A DNA stretch of 34,283 nucleotides from Lingula anatina (GCF_001039355.2 NW_019773681.1:437142-471424), one strand, 5' to 3'. Positions 1 to 9,282 are shown, counted from the first letter of the stretch. A program made the numbers and translations. Notes: generated from the letters alone by a model not told the origin.

Positions 1-48
<48 letters not shown>

Positions 49-250
49 TCGTGAATAAAGTTACCTCAGCAGAGAGAAAAGTCTGGCAGATCGGGAAATT
101 TTTAGTCTGAATCGGGAGACTCCCTTCTAGATCGTTATATTCTGGTTGTTTCCTTTATTTCAAGGGTACTTTAGGGTACTTTAATTGAGAGAGAGAGAGA
201 GAGCGGGAGAGAGCACGAGGGGGGGGGGGGGGGTCAACGTATGCAAATAT
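1..250. repeat. Upstream flank: CA, poly-A, GA and G-run microsatellites
   Basis: The window opens with (CA)n to about 27 followed by a 20-base A run. A (GA)n tract lies near 187-203 and a run of about 13 G near 219-233. No gene is visible. Such simple tracts often mark contig ends. Confidence 0.8.
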
Positions 251-421
251 CAGGGGCGGATCCAGAAATATTTTCTGACAGTATTTCAAATTATCTTTGT
301 TGTTCTATCCTCCATTTTTGACCGTCTTAAGAATTCCGACAAAAAATATTACGTACCCATCAATGTAAATCTGACCGTCTTCTAGAAGACCCAGAAGACG
401 GCCTCAATTAATCCGCCCCTG
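251..421. mobile_element. hAT-like non-autonomous element with CAGGGGCGGAT ends
   Basis: The left end CAGGGGCGGATCC and the right end ATCCGCCCCTG form matched terminal inverted repeats around 171 bases with no coding capacity. AATAT occurs on both outer sides (246-250 and 422-426), a possible target duplication, though hAT elements usually duplicate 8 bases. The CAG...CTG ends with GGGGCGGAT are typical of many hAT-type miniature elements. The superfamily assignment is inferred. Confidence 0.6.
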
Positions 422-873
422 AATATATAGCCAGGTTTAGAAAAGCGATGCAATCTACATGTATTATACTGCTTCAGATCTGAGGCGTCTCACGGTTTAG
501 TTATCGTGATAGATCTCCACTCCTCATGTTCATTGATATCCCAGCTGTACTGTTAGCAGGCCTACTGTTATCATATATTATTATCATTCGATCCTTAATT
601 GACATTGATCTTGATCTCTGTATCAATGATAACCTATTAAATCTTGTGTAATTATACCTTATAACCTTAACCTTGTTTTTGATTTGAGTTCGGTGACTTG
701 TACTTGTAGGTTCATATGAGGCCTGGTGATTTATATATTCCCATGACACGTTAATAGATAAATAAATACTATACTATAGTAGGGATATACCGGGTATATA
801 TAAATATATATATTGTTACTAGAAATTATTTATAATGTAAAATATTTACTCTTATTCATGAAATGGTTGCACA

Positions 874-922
<49 letters not shown>

Positions 923-1440
923 TATTATTATTATTATTAGTCAAATAAGTTTTAAATATTTAATTTTGGCGAAAAGACCACCTGTCCTCAGTTGCCGTCA
1001 GTTCCAATTCAACTGCGAATTTAGACAGTTTCTATTTCTTTTATTGAAAAACATGTTCAAATTAATCGGAACCAATGGGTTCATGGTTGTTGTTTTAACT
1101 TTGTTTGGGTTCATTATAAACTGGAGCGTGCATCGACCTTGCATTGTGTATAGCAACAGAATAAAATTGTAAACACCGCCACCAAAAACTAGGTCAAAGA
1201 AGACGAGCCCAAACCGAATTGCCTAAAAATCCATTAACACAAAAATCAATTAACGTTTTAGTAACACAAGAAAAAAATCTATCCAACCAGTAGATTGTCT
1301 TCGTAATGCAGTTAACCTAGAAAGTCAGTGGGAAAGTCAACATCGCATTAATTTATTAGAAGTCAATGGTTCATAAAAAAACTATCAGTTCATTTTCTGT
1401 GACATTAGTCAAGTCGTGGTTTGTGATAATGACAGGTGCA
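422..1440. other. Upstream non-coding DNA with an AAT/ATT palindromic microsatellite
   Basis: I recognise no gene. The main feature is (AAT)n turning into (ATT)n at about 876-939, which can fold back on itself. Open frames through it are low-complexity isoleucine runs. The rest is AT-rich unique-looking sequence. Confidence 0.7.
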
Positions 1441-1690
1441 CTATAATGACCTTTCAATTTCCCCCGTCAAAACAGACCCAGGCAGTCGCCATTCCGCATT
1501 CTATTTCAAACCATTAGTTTCCCATTTAGAGCCAGATCTGTTCTAATGCCCGCGGGACGAGGAAATTGTTCATTTTGGCCGTTAGATCGAAGGGAATTAT
1601 TATCACCCGGGATAATTAGCGCAGGCGCATCGAGTTGTTTACGACTCTGAACCTAGATCACGTGATGCGAATATGGCTGCTGCCTTTCAG
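1441..1690 (+). promoter_or_regulatory. TATA-less IRS core promoter with NRF1, FOXO, E-box and YY1-like sites
   Basis: This segment is richer in GC and CpG than its surroundings and lies 310-560 bases before the IRS start codon. I see an NRF1-like GCGCAGGCGCA (1619-1629), a perfect FOXO/DAF-16-type TTGTTTAC (1635-1642), a palindromic E-box TCACGTGA (1658-1665) and a YY1-like AATATGGCTGC (1670-1680). In animals YY1 sites of this form usually sit at or just after the start of transcription, so I infer a start near 1670-1680. There is no TATA box at the expected distance. The motifs are seen directly; promoter function is inferred. Confidence 0.6.
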
Positions 1691-1693
1691 TAA
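1673..1693 (+). promoter_or_regulatory. Possible upstream ORF 1 (6 codons)
   Basis: An ATG inside the YY1-like motif opens a frame reading MAAAFQ and then TAA. It lies within the mRNA only if transcription begins before 1673. It ends well before the IRS start, so ribosomes could re-initiate. It may simply be a by-product of the ATGGC core of the motif. Confidence 0.3.
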
Positions 1694-2000
1694 AGAGAAC
1701 AACACAGCCGCTGCAAGATTAATATAGATTTTTCTCCGGTTCAGGAATCGCGAGACCTTGTGTGCTTCAAGTCTGACCAGCCTCCCCTTAATCTTTTCAT
1801 CCAGGGGCGCTGAGGATTTTTCCTTTCGCTGGAACATTTTGATCGGGCGTTTGTTATTGAGAGGGCAAGCTCTCTGGTGCGCCGACTCTCATTCATAAAT
1901 TCCCGTGTGTAACATGTTTATCGGCGCCAGAAGGTACAAGGAAGAAGTTGTGTAATAAACAGACTCACGGAGGAGAAGGTGAAGGTGATTCAAAGGCAGG
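1675..2000 (+). other. Inferred IRS 5' untranslated leader
   Basis: This is the stretch between the inferred transcription start and the IRS ATG. It is moderately GC-rich, has no splice acceptor needed to reach exon 1, and contains upstream ATGs (1673 if the start is slightly earlier, and 1914). The start coordinate is an inference from the YY1-like motif, so the true leader may be longer, shorter or itself spliced. Confidence 0.45.
1914..1955 (+). promoter_or_regulatory. Upstream ORF 2 in the IRS leader (13 codons)
   Basis: The ATG at 1914 has A at -3 (AACATGT), giving a partly favourable context. It opens MFIGARRYKEEVV and stops at TAA 1953-1955, 45 bases before the IRS ATG. The spacing would allow partial re-initiation at IRS. 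Upstream ORFs are common in long leaders of growth-signalling genes. Whether this one is translated is unknown. Confidence 0.45.
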
Positions 2001-2057
2001 ATGGCGTCCACGGACTCGGGGGATATCCGAAAGCAGGGATATTTGAGGAAATTAAAG
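2001..2057 (+). CDS. IRS: Insulin receptor substrate (IRS) coding exon 1, N-terminus and PH strand 1
   Basis: This first coding exon encodes 19 residues, MASTDSGDIRKQGYLRKLK. It holds the acidic N-terminus and the first beta strand of the PH domain (KQGYLRKLK), which is characteristic of IRS-family adaptors. The exon ends AAG followed by the donor GTGAGA at 2058, in phase 0, and joins exon 2 (15508) to read GYLRKLK-TMKKRYFVV, matching the order of the IRS PH domain. The start is chosen because the ATG has A at -3 and G at +4, and because an in-frame TGA at 1986-1988 closes the frame upstream. The exon is too short to show as an ORF; the exon 2 frame and the donor site reveal it. IRS proteins dock on activated insulin/IGF receptors at the plasma membrane and pass the signal to PI3K and Ras/MAPK. 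A DOK-type adaptor is a less likely alternative. Confidence 0.88.
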
Positions 2058-2323
2058 GTGAGACTCGAGAAAAACAAGGGCCGTACGATACACATATATA
2101 ATGGAGTGAATGGCAGGTTCAAATTGCACCCTGTGTGTCATAGCGTAGAAATGTTCCTTTAACCTCCAAATCACAGGGTGATATAGTTTTACCGTGTAGA
2201 TTGTACCAAGTAACCCAGAAAAACATATATAACGATAAAAACAGATTGAATCAAAATTCCAGGTACTACTACTAGTACTCGAGTACTGATGGAGACGTTT
2301 CATTCATCCTTTATTGCCAGCAC

Positions 2324-2390
2324 GTCCCCCTGTCTGTCTCCCCGTCTGTCAGTCTGTCTAGCTATCTATGGACATGTACATACACAGACA
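2324..2390. repeat. CTGT-type imperfect tetranucleotide tract
   Basis: There are repeated CTGTCT/CCGTCTGT words, decaying into CTATCTATGG. It is a degenerate simple repeat early in intron 1. Confidence 0.6.
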
Positions 2391-2960
2391 GCACTGGAGT
2401 ATAAGCCCATTGATAAAAAGTGAATTGTTCCTAGAGAAAGAGCCTAAACCTGTTTTTTGCTAAGTACTCATAATTATGTGAGACATGGCATTGAGCCAAT
2501 CATCAAAGAGCCGTTTTTTTTTTATCCTTCATTACACAAGAGACAGTGAATGTTTTATCATGTAAGCCAATTGTCCTCTCGGTGTATTAAGTACTCTGTA
2601 GTTTTTTTCCCTCCAAGTCTGATGGAAATGGCAAATCCCATCCCCCCCCTCCCTGCATTCTGGTATTTACATATATGTTAAGTACATGTGATTTGCATAT
2701 ATGTGTTTAAGGTATATTAATTACTCACCATTATTATTATTATTAATGATTAATTGATACTATTAGTATTTTTGATTGATTGATTGGTCTGAAGAAACTG
2801 TGGTTCACCTAAATTAATATGTTTGTTCACATGTTCACTTTTCTGGAAGCTTAATACAGTGTCATCAGAAAAAAAAGTTTTTGTATTGGGGATATTTTTT
2901 TAACTGCAGAATGTTTTTAAATCTTCCTTGAAAAATATCTGCCGAATTGGAAAATGACTT

Positions 2961-2986
2961 ACTCTCTCTCTCTCTCTCTCTCTCTC
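2961..2986. repeat. (CT)n microsatellite
   Basis: This is an uninterrupted CT dinucleotide run of about 13 units in intron 1. Confidence 0.9.
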
Positions 2987-3365
2987 AGTTAAATATTATA
3001 TAGCAGTTGCAGGTACCATGTACATAAAATATAAATCATCAAATCATCACTGCCTGATGCCATACGAGACTAGAAAACATGACAAGAACCTGTCTGAGGC
3101 TTAACTTTTTATTGATTTTGCCCAGAATGGCATCTTAGAAAACAAAACATGATGAATTTGTACTGTAGCTACACACAATGAACTTTAATTTGACAAGACA
3201 TAAGAGGAAAAATTACCAGTGTATACGTAAATTCTATTGTCTTTTATTTGTTGCCGCACCTCTGTCACTAGTCTGCCATTATTTCTTATCCCACTCCTTC
3301 AAATTCCATGAAAATTGGCTCGACTTTAGGCTAAGTGGTGAGACTGTGGGCTGTCTCTGTAGAAC

Positions 3366-3548
3366 GCATTCAGAACAGGTTGATCTACGGACAAACAGAT
3401 CCGCGGACCAAATATGGCAGACACACTTGAAAGCTTGCCGCCTAATCCCCTACTAGGTACTAAATAGATTAGGCAATAAGCTTTCAAGTTTGTCTGTCAT
3501 ATTTGATGTGGATCTATTAGTCCGTGGATCAACCTCTGTTCTGAACGC
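3366..3548. mobile_element. Hairpin element: 82-base arms around a 19-base loop
   Basis: The left arm 3366-3447 and right arm 3467-3548 are near-perfect reverse complements. Examples are TTGATCTACGGAC versus GTCCGTGGATCAA, and CTTGAAAGCTTGC versus CAATAAGCTTTCAAG. The loop is CTACTAGGTACTAAATA-like. There is no coding capacity. It is best read as a fold-back MITE. It ends 14 bases before a separate TTAA MITE. Confidence 0.75.
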
Positions 3549-3561
3549 AGCCTATGCTTTT

Positions 3562-3903
3562 TTAAAGGGATAACTCTTCGTTTTGGCCAAAAAAATGAAT
3601 TTTCCTGGAGTAAACAACAATTTTCCCATACTTACCAATGGTTAATGAATCCATTTTTACATTTAAAGTTATTTCCTGGTTTTTTCTAAAAAGTTTGTTT
3701 TTTTGTTATATAATCTCTTAAGAGATTTTAACAGAGTATAGCCATCAATGGAGGTCATGTGGTCTAAAGACTAGTTCAGATATCAGAATAATAGCTATAA
3801 CTGCCGTTTTTGTGGTAAAACAATATATTATATTTCTATGAGTTGTTCACAATGTTTTTATTGTGAAATATAGATCTCATACGAAGAGTTATTATCCCTT
3901 TAA
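3562..3903. mobile_element. TTAA-flanked MITE, copy A
   Basis: TTAA stands at both ends (3562-3565 and 3900-3903). Inside are terminal inverted repeats AGGGATAACTCTTCGT and ACGAAGAGTTATTATCCCT. The centre carries the palindrome TCTCTTAAGAGA, shared with copies at 14335 and 18054. It is 342 bases long with no coding capacity. TTAA duplication is the mark of piggyBac-type transposition; a PIF/Harbinger-type TAA duplication is an alternative because the ends are palindromic. Confidence 0.8.
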
Positions 3904-3925
3904 CATGGGAGACAGATTCATACAC

Positions 3926-4152
3926 CCCATTTCCATAGATTTTTAGATCGATCTATCCATGTGGGGAGTCTCACTAGATTACTGTCAGCTTGGCCAGCTT
4001 AAGTGTCTGTCCCGCCTACTAAAAGCTGTAAGGGGGTAATTAACTATGGTGCGCGCTCGGCTGACTGCAATTTAGTGTGAACCCCCAGGGAGTTAGGTCG
4101 ATCTAAAACTTAATCTTTAGATTGATCTAAATCTCTGGGAAAGCACCCATAG
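3926..4152. mobile_element. Palindromic MITE family 2, copy 1 (diverged)
   Basis: Inverted ends are built around ATTTTTAGATCGATCTA on the left and AGATTGATCTAAATCT on the right. The inner core CGCCTACTAAAAGCTG and GGGGGTAATTAA is shared with the copy at 10442. It is older and less regular than the copies at 10442 and 25938, so the boundaries are approximate. Confidence 0.55.
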
Positions 4153-4508
4153 TGTGACTGTTGTTGTTGTTGTTTTTCATCTTCCAGTAATTGTCCTTCA
4201 TCACCCTTAGCAACAGCCATATTTATATCTATTTTGTCTCAGATAGGAAATGATGGCCATTATTTCTAAGCTCGTTTCATTTCAGATTTATTTATACCTT
4301 AGCCTATCATGAAAATTGTTTAGTATTGTTTTTTATTCTTGTTTTGATGGGATGTAGGTTTTTTCAAAGGTCAACTCAACCCTGGATGGAGAAATTTCAT
4401 TATCAGAAACCATAGGAAAGATTATAGTTTTGAGGAAGCTTACTAGTACCAGAATGTAATGGGGGGTTTATCTGGAATAATCTTTATTTAGTCTTATAGC
4501 TGGATGGT

Positions 4509-4681
4509 TTTGGCCATTTATTTATTTTATTTATTTATTTATTTATTTCTGCCTCAAACATGCCAAAAGTACATTTGAACTTTAATTTCCATCTCCCCCC
4601 CCCCCCCATTTTTTAGCTGTAGACAGTATAGGGATTTTTTCATTTGTGATACAGAATGTTAATCCTGTTATTCATTTATCT
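4509..4681 (-). repeat. Dispersed TTTA-tailed repeat, copy 1
   Basis: A (TTTA)n tract is followed by CTGCCTCAAACATGCC, AAAAGTACATTTGAA, a C run and TTTTTTAGCTGTAGACAG, ending TACAGAATGTTAATCC. The same order recurs at about 7845-8020 and 8302-8477. Read on the minus strand it would be a body of about 150 bases with a (TAAA)n tail. That is the layout of a SINE or LINE 3' end, and it is inferred only. Confidence 0.6.
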
Positions 4682-5172
4682 AAGTCAGAAACTTTTAACA
4701 AAATTAATTATGTATATTTGACGGGAAAGGGCTAATGTGTTTTACATGGATCTTCAATGAGTAAATGGTCCAATTTTACATTGTACAAAAAAATAAAAAA
4801 AATAAATAAATAAAAGAATGTCAGCAGACCACACCAGGATCTGTTTACAAGTATAGAAATATGATATGCAATAAATATACAAAAAACAACTGGTGTTATA
4901 TAAAATTTGGCTCGGGGACTTCATGATGGAGGGAACTTTAGCTGGCATAATAAGTGTTCACATAGGTTAAAAATAGCTAGCTACTACATTGCCACTAAAA
5001 GTGAAAGAGGATTTACTTCTCTTTTCCAAATTTTGTTAATTCATGGCTGGAAAGATTTTAATAAATATGTTTGAAACTAGGATTCTTTTTCTGTAGGTAG
5101 TGGGTCTAAGGGTGGGATTAGTGGGGTTGGGGGTGGGGGTGGGGTTAAAGGGTAGAAGATGGATGCTTTTTT

Positions 5173-5535
5173 CAGACATGCTGAATCTGTCGGTCCGATC
5201 GGTCATGGCCGGGAAAATTTGTCTGGACTGGTAAAAAATTGGACTTGATAGGTCCAAAGGACAGACAAGAGTTTTAAGAGCAGCAATTTTGAATTTACAG
5301 TCATCATTCGACATACTTCACTAATAAAATCATATAAAACCCAAAGCGTTTCTTCCCTTTCATTGCAAACCTATCACATTCACAAACAAAGTAAGCTACC
5401 CTAATCGTACCGGTAGTATCTGTCTCAAACGAATAGGGTGATTTTAGGTCCGACAAAAACCCATTCGGTCCGGCAAATTTTTCGTTACTGCCGGTCCAAA
5501 TGTCCGGCCATTCTGAAAAGTTTTCAGCATGTCTG
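5173..5535. mobile_element. Non-autonomous DNA element with CAGACATGCTGAA ends
   Basis: The left end CAGACATGCTGAA and right end TTCAGCATGTCTG are exact inverted repeats. Looser inverted similarity extends inward (GGTCATGGCCGG / CCGGCCATTC). A run of six T flanks both sides and may be a target duplication. The 363-base element contains frames that are open on the minus strand but I recognise no protein in them. CAG...CTG ends fit hAT-type elements. Confidence 0.6.
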
Positions 5536-6340
5536 TTTTTTGTGTAAATAATGGGCAAAGGTTTTACTGATTGCATGTAAAAGCAGTGGGAAAAGAAAGT
5601 AACATGTTCCACCATTGTTATAGTAAAGATTCAATTGCATTGATTTTTTAAGTGGAAGAGTGGATCTTGCTTCCTTCGCATTAAAATTAATGCTCATCAT
5701 TTTCTTGAAAACAAACTGGATTTCTATTTCACTTGCTTAGATTAAGTGACAAGTTACCTAGTCCATAAAGTGCAGTTATCTAAGAGTAAGGGTCACATTT
5801 TTTTTAATCTCTTAAATTTTGCCCTTGACAAGTTTAGAACGACGATATGTGCCTACTAGTAAGTAATAAATTTGATTTAAGGTATAAATTGTATCAGAGA
5901 ACTTAGTAGAGGCCATACTCTCTTGAATGCATAAGGATGAAATTTTGGCAAAAAACACTCTATCAAAATAATCTATCAAAAGTAATATTGCTTCTGGTTT
6001 TAAAAAATCAGATTTCTTTTATAATAAATTTGGTGAAAAACAGATATTTGATTCAAAAAAATTCTGCAACCCTTTCATAAGTTTTTTACTTTTAAGATAT
6101 ATTTTAAGTTTTAAAATAAATATAGACTAACATACCTGTGGCTGACAAAGTCTGCTGTTTTTCTTGGAAGTCCTGGCTCTGTAATGACGGTTGAAGAAAA
6201 TGACCAAGCTATTTATACTATAGATATGAAACTGAAAGTGGGCAATACCATATGTCACCTTAGAGGTCCCTAGCTTTTAGAATTGGGGGTTTCCGTAGGC
6301 TCTTTATTTCTTAGAAGTGGAGGTTTCCAGAAGGCCCTTT

Positions 6341-6398
6341 GTGTGTGTGTGAATGTGTGTGGGTGAATGTGTACGTGTGTGTGTGTGTGTGTGTGTGT
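6341..6398. repeat. (GT)n microsatellite
   Basis: This is an interrupted TG/GAATG tract ending in about ten clean GT units, within a unit of the intron 1 array. Confidence 0.85.
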
Positions 6399-7113
6399 GA
6401 ATTGATGACAATCTGAATATAATTGAAATTGATGCAATATAATTTTCAAAAATCTTTGATGTTTGACAGGACTGTGATAATAATAATAATAATAACAGCT
6501 ATAATAATCAAGCAATATGTCACTTTTTTTTTAGTCGCATCAACTTTTAAAACAAAGAATCTTTTGTCACAACATCTTTTTACAGTTTTGTTCCAAACTT
6601 GGGGGGGGGGGGTCTGGATAAATTGTATATAATTTTTTTTAAAGTCCAAAACGTATACAGTACAAAACAAGGCTGATAAGATTGCGAAAGGGTGAACTTA
6701 AGCAGATGGTTCTCAGGTCAAATGTCACAGGGGTTTCCGTAGCTCTTTATATCTGAGAACTGGGGGTTTCCAAGAAGTCGTGTGTATGTGTGTGTGTGAG
6801 AGAATCAGTGATAATCAGAAAGTTGAAATTGATGCTATATATTAAAATTTTTTGATGTTTGACAGGTCTGGACTAGTGTGATAATAATAATAATAACAGC
6901 AGTAATAATCAAGCACTATTTCACTGTTTTTAGTCATATCAAGTTTTGAAAAAAATCTTTTTTGACATCATTTTTTTGACATTTTTGATACAAACTGGCC
7001 AGGGCTAGGGGTCTGGATAAATTGTATAAAAAATTCTTTGAAGTCCAGAAATTATACAATACAGGAGAAGGCCAATAAAATAATCAAACGGTGAACTTAA
7101 GCAGGTGTTTTTC

Positions 7114-7126
7114 AGGTCAAAGGTCA
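7114..7126 (+). promoter_or_regulatory. Perfect DR1 nuclear-receptor element, copy 1
   Basis: AGGTCAAAGGTCA consists of two consensus AGGTCA half-sites one base apart, the form bound by HNF4 and RXR heterodimers. It lies inside an array unit. The earlier unit has a decayed version, AGGTCAAATGTCA, at 6715-6727. Binding is not shown. Confidence 0.5.
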
Positions 7127-7450
7127 CAGAGACTTCCAGCCAGGTTGAAGTTTCTGAGAAATTTGAGAAAATGAAAGTAAAAAAATTCCATCCTATAAAA
7201 TGCTTGAAAGACAAAGCAACCTACCTGCTATTAACCGGCTGTGGTGTTTTCTTCTAGCACAGGATCCGTAATAAAGGCTCAAGAAAATCACCCAGCTTTT
7301 TGTACCATAGATATGAAACTGAAAGTGATCTTTTGAAATTTCCAAGAACTGGAGACTTCCAGGAGACCCTAATTTTGTGTAGGTGCATTGTTGACAATCT
7401 GAAAATGGATTTTGATGCTTTATCTTACAATGTGCCTTCCATAGAATTGG

Positions 7451-7456
<6 letters not shown>

Positions 7457-7497
<41 letters not shown>

Positions 7498-7498
7498 T
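7457..7498. repeat. (AAT)n microsatellite
   Basis: This is an uninterrupted run of about 14 AAT units. The poly-Asn and poly-Tyr frames across it are artefacts of the repeat. Confidence 0.9.
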
Positions 7499-7638
7499 AT
7501 GAATATCACATCTCTCTGATATTTTTGTCATTTATTTTTGAAAGTGAATTTTTTAAATCATTTATTTCCATTTGCTCAACTTGAGAATGTCTAGAATTAT
7601 ATGGAAATATAACCAAGTCTTAAATCCAACCCTTACAC

Positions 7639-7846
7639 AAGGGAAAGTTGATTTAATTTTAAAAGGTTGTGTAAACAAAGGTTTTGAGGTCAGCAGGTCA
7701 AAGGTCATGGAGTCTTCCAGCCAGGTTGAAGTTCTGTGAACTGAAAGTGAAAGTGAAAGTCAGAGAATACATACTAGTTATTTCTTTATTGAATTTTAGT
7801 AGCTAACTTATATTTCAAGGGAATAATGTGATGGATGCAATTCTTT

Positions 7847-7889
<43 letters not shown>

Positions 7890-8090
7890 GTCCTGCCTCA
7901 GACATGCCAAAAGTACAAGGAATCTTGAATTTTCATCTTTTTTCCCCATTTTTTAGCTGTAGACAGTATAGGGATTTTTGTTTGTGATACAGAATGTTAA
8001 TCCCGTTATCCATTCATCTGTCATGTAACACGTGTAGCGAAGGCGCCTATGTGTGATGAGATGACTTCTTGAATGGTATAAAACATGCAC
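7639..8090. repeat. 452-base tandem duplication, copy 1
   Basis: The copy runs from AAGGGAAAGTTGATTT to AAAACATGCAC. It includes GTAAACAA (7671-7678), the triple AGGTCA cluster (7687-7707), a (TTTA)n tract and a copy of the TTTA-tailed repeat. The next copy starts directly at 8091. Confidence 0.85.
7671..7707 (+). promoter_or_regulatory. Forkhead site plus triple AGGTCA (DR2+DR1), copy 2
   Basis: GTAAACAA (7671-7678) is a consensus forkhead/FOXO site. It is followed by AGGTCA at 7687, 7695 and 7702 with gaps of two and one bases, so a perfect DR1 lies at 7695-7707. The arrangement resembles metabolic enhancers that combine FOX factors with HNF4/RXR. Function is inferred. Confidence 0.5.
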
Positions 8091-8547
8091 AAGGGAAAGT
8101 TGATTTTATTTTAAAAGGTTGTGTAAACAAAGGTTTCGAGGTCAGCAGGTCAAAGGTCACGGAGTCTTCCAGCCAGGTTGAAGTTCTGTGAACTGAAAGT
8201 GCAAGTGAAAGTCAGGGGGATAGGTACTAGTTATTTCTTTATTGAATTTTAGTAGCTAACTTATATTTCAAGGGGATGATGTGATGGATGCAATTCTTTT
8301 TATTTATTTATTTATTTATTTATATATTTAGTCCTGCCTTAGACAAGCTAAAAAGAACAATTGAAACTATAAATTTCCATCTTTCCCCCCCCCCCCCCCA
8401 ATTTGTAGCCGTAGACAGTATGGGGATTTTTTTATTTTCCAATTCTGAATGTTAATCCCGTTATCCATTCATCTGTCATGTAACACGTGTAGCGGAGGCG
8501 CCTATGTGCGATGAGTAATGACTTCTTGAATGGTATAAAATATGCAC
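8091..8547. repeat. 452-base tandem duplication, copy 2
   Basis: This is about 457 bases, with the same landmarks in the same order as 7639-8090: a shorter TTTA tract, a longer C run, and the shared AACACGTGTAGCG and GCGCCTATGTG. High similarity implies a recent event. Confidence 0.85.
8123..8159 (+). promoter_or_regulatory. Forkhead site plus triple AGGTCA (DR2+DR1), copy 3
   Basis: GTAAACAA (8123-8130) and AGGTCA at 8139, 8147 and 8154 repeat the arrangement at 7671-7707 exactly in spacing, carried by the second copy of the 452-base duplication. Confidence 0.5.
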
Positions 8548-8844
8548 ATCAAGTACAGTTGCTTAACCTTGTAACGAGACACACTACTGAATCACATACA
8601 AATTTTTTTTTGTCACAGCACAAAACCTGACAATTTTGCCTTATCACTGGCCTAGTCACTTTTACCAACTTTTAAAGAACTTTCTGTTTCACTTTTGAGT
8701 TAAAACTTTTGAATTTAAATTCTAAAAACTATTTACAAGTATATACACTTGGTAAAAATGTTTTGCCTTTGTCATTGTTAAATGCACTAATACTGTACTA
8801 AATAATAATGATAATGATGATAATTATAGAAAAAAAAAACAAAC

Positions 8845-9050
8845 TTTTTTTCTTATCAGTGCAAATAGCCTTCACCCAGATTCATTAAATATGTCAAAAG
8901 TTCAACCTTTAAAGACTTGAAGGCCTATCAGGATGTTTACTGTGTGTATTGCTACATCTGGGACCCCAGGGTTTTGTTTGTTTATAGATTTTGAAATTAG
9001 CCAGAACAAGGTTAAAGGCATGGGAATTTTTTCTTTTCTTTTTTCTTGTT
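8845..9050. repeat. Dispersed repeat, intact copy (empty MITE site)
   Basis: CAGATTCATTAAATATG, AAAAGTTCAACCTTTAAAGA, ACATCTGGGACCCC, TTTGTTTATAGATT and TAGCCAGAACAAGGTTA occur in the same order in the copy split by a MITE at 14290-14855. At the point matching the insertion it reads AAAGTTCAACC with a single TTCA. The nature of the repeat is unknown. Confidence 0.75.
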
Positions 9051-9066
9051 AATAATTATCAATAAA

Positions 9067-9108
9067 ACTTCTTAAAATAATAATAATGATGATGATGCTG
9101 ATGATAAA

Positions 9109-9157
<49 letters not shown>
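9067..9157. repeat. AAT/GAT/ATT compound microsatellite
   Basis: AATAATAATGATGATGATG is followed by a long (ATT)n run to about 9157. Confidence 0.9.
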
Positions 9158-9251
9158 TAATCAAAAATTCTCAACGCATTTCGCGCTTATGTCAGAAGGT
9201 TGGCTCAACCAAACTATTGCATAAAATGTAGTGTAGATGTGGAAAGAAAAA

Positions 9252-9282
9252 CTGACAGACAGACAGACAGACAGACAGACAC
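9252..9282. repeat. (CAGA)n microsatellite
   Basis: There are about seven units of GACA. Confidence 0.9.

Larger units (their letters stand above)
6131..8547. repeat. Array of diverged tandem units in intron 1
   Basis: Segments recur in order. One ends GATATGAAACTGAAAGTG (6131-6239 and 7217-7328). Another starts near TTTCCGTAG, carries TGTTTGACAGG, an (AAT)n run and GGGTCTGGATAAATTGTAT, and ends AGGTCAAAGGTCAC (about 6288-6735, 6736-7130, and in part 7330-7720). The block CTTCCAGCCAGGTTGAAGTT follows three of them. The array ends in a clean 452-base tandem duplication. No coding potential is seen. Unit boundaries are approximate. Confidence 0.65.

Noticed and set aside
813-1172. 119-codon frame with a poly-Ile run
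   Set aside because: The run is a translated AAT/ATT microsatellite.
5036-5615. Two overlapping minus-strand frames (92 and 103 codons)
   Set aside because: They cross the ends of the inverted-repeat element at 5173-5535 and show no recognised domain.
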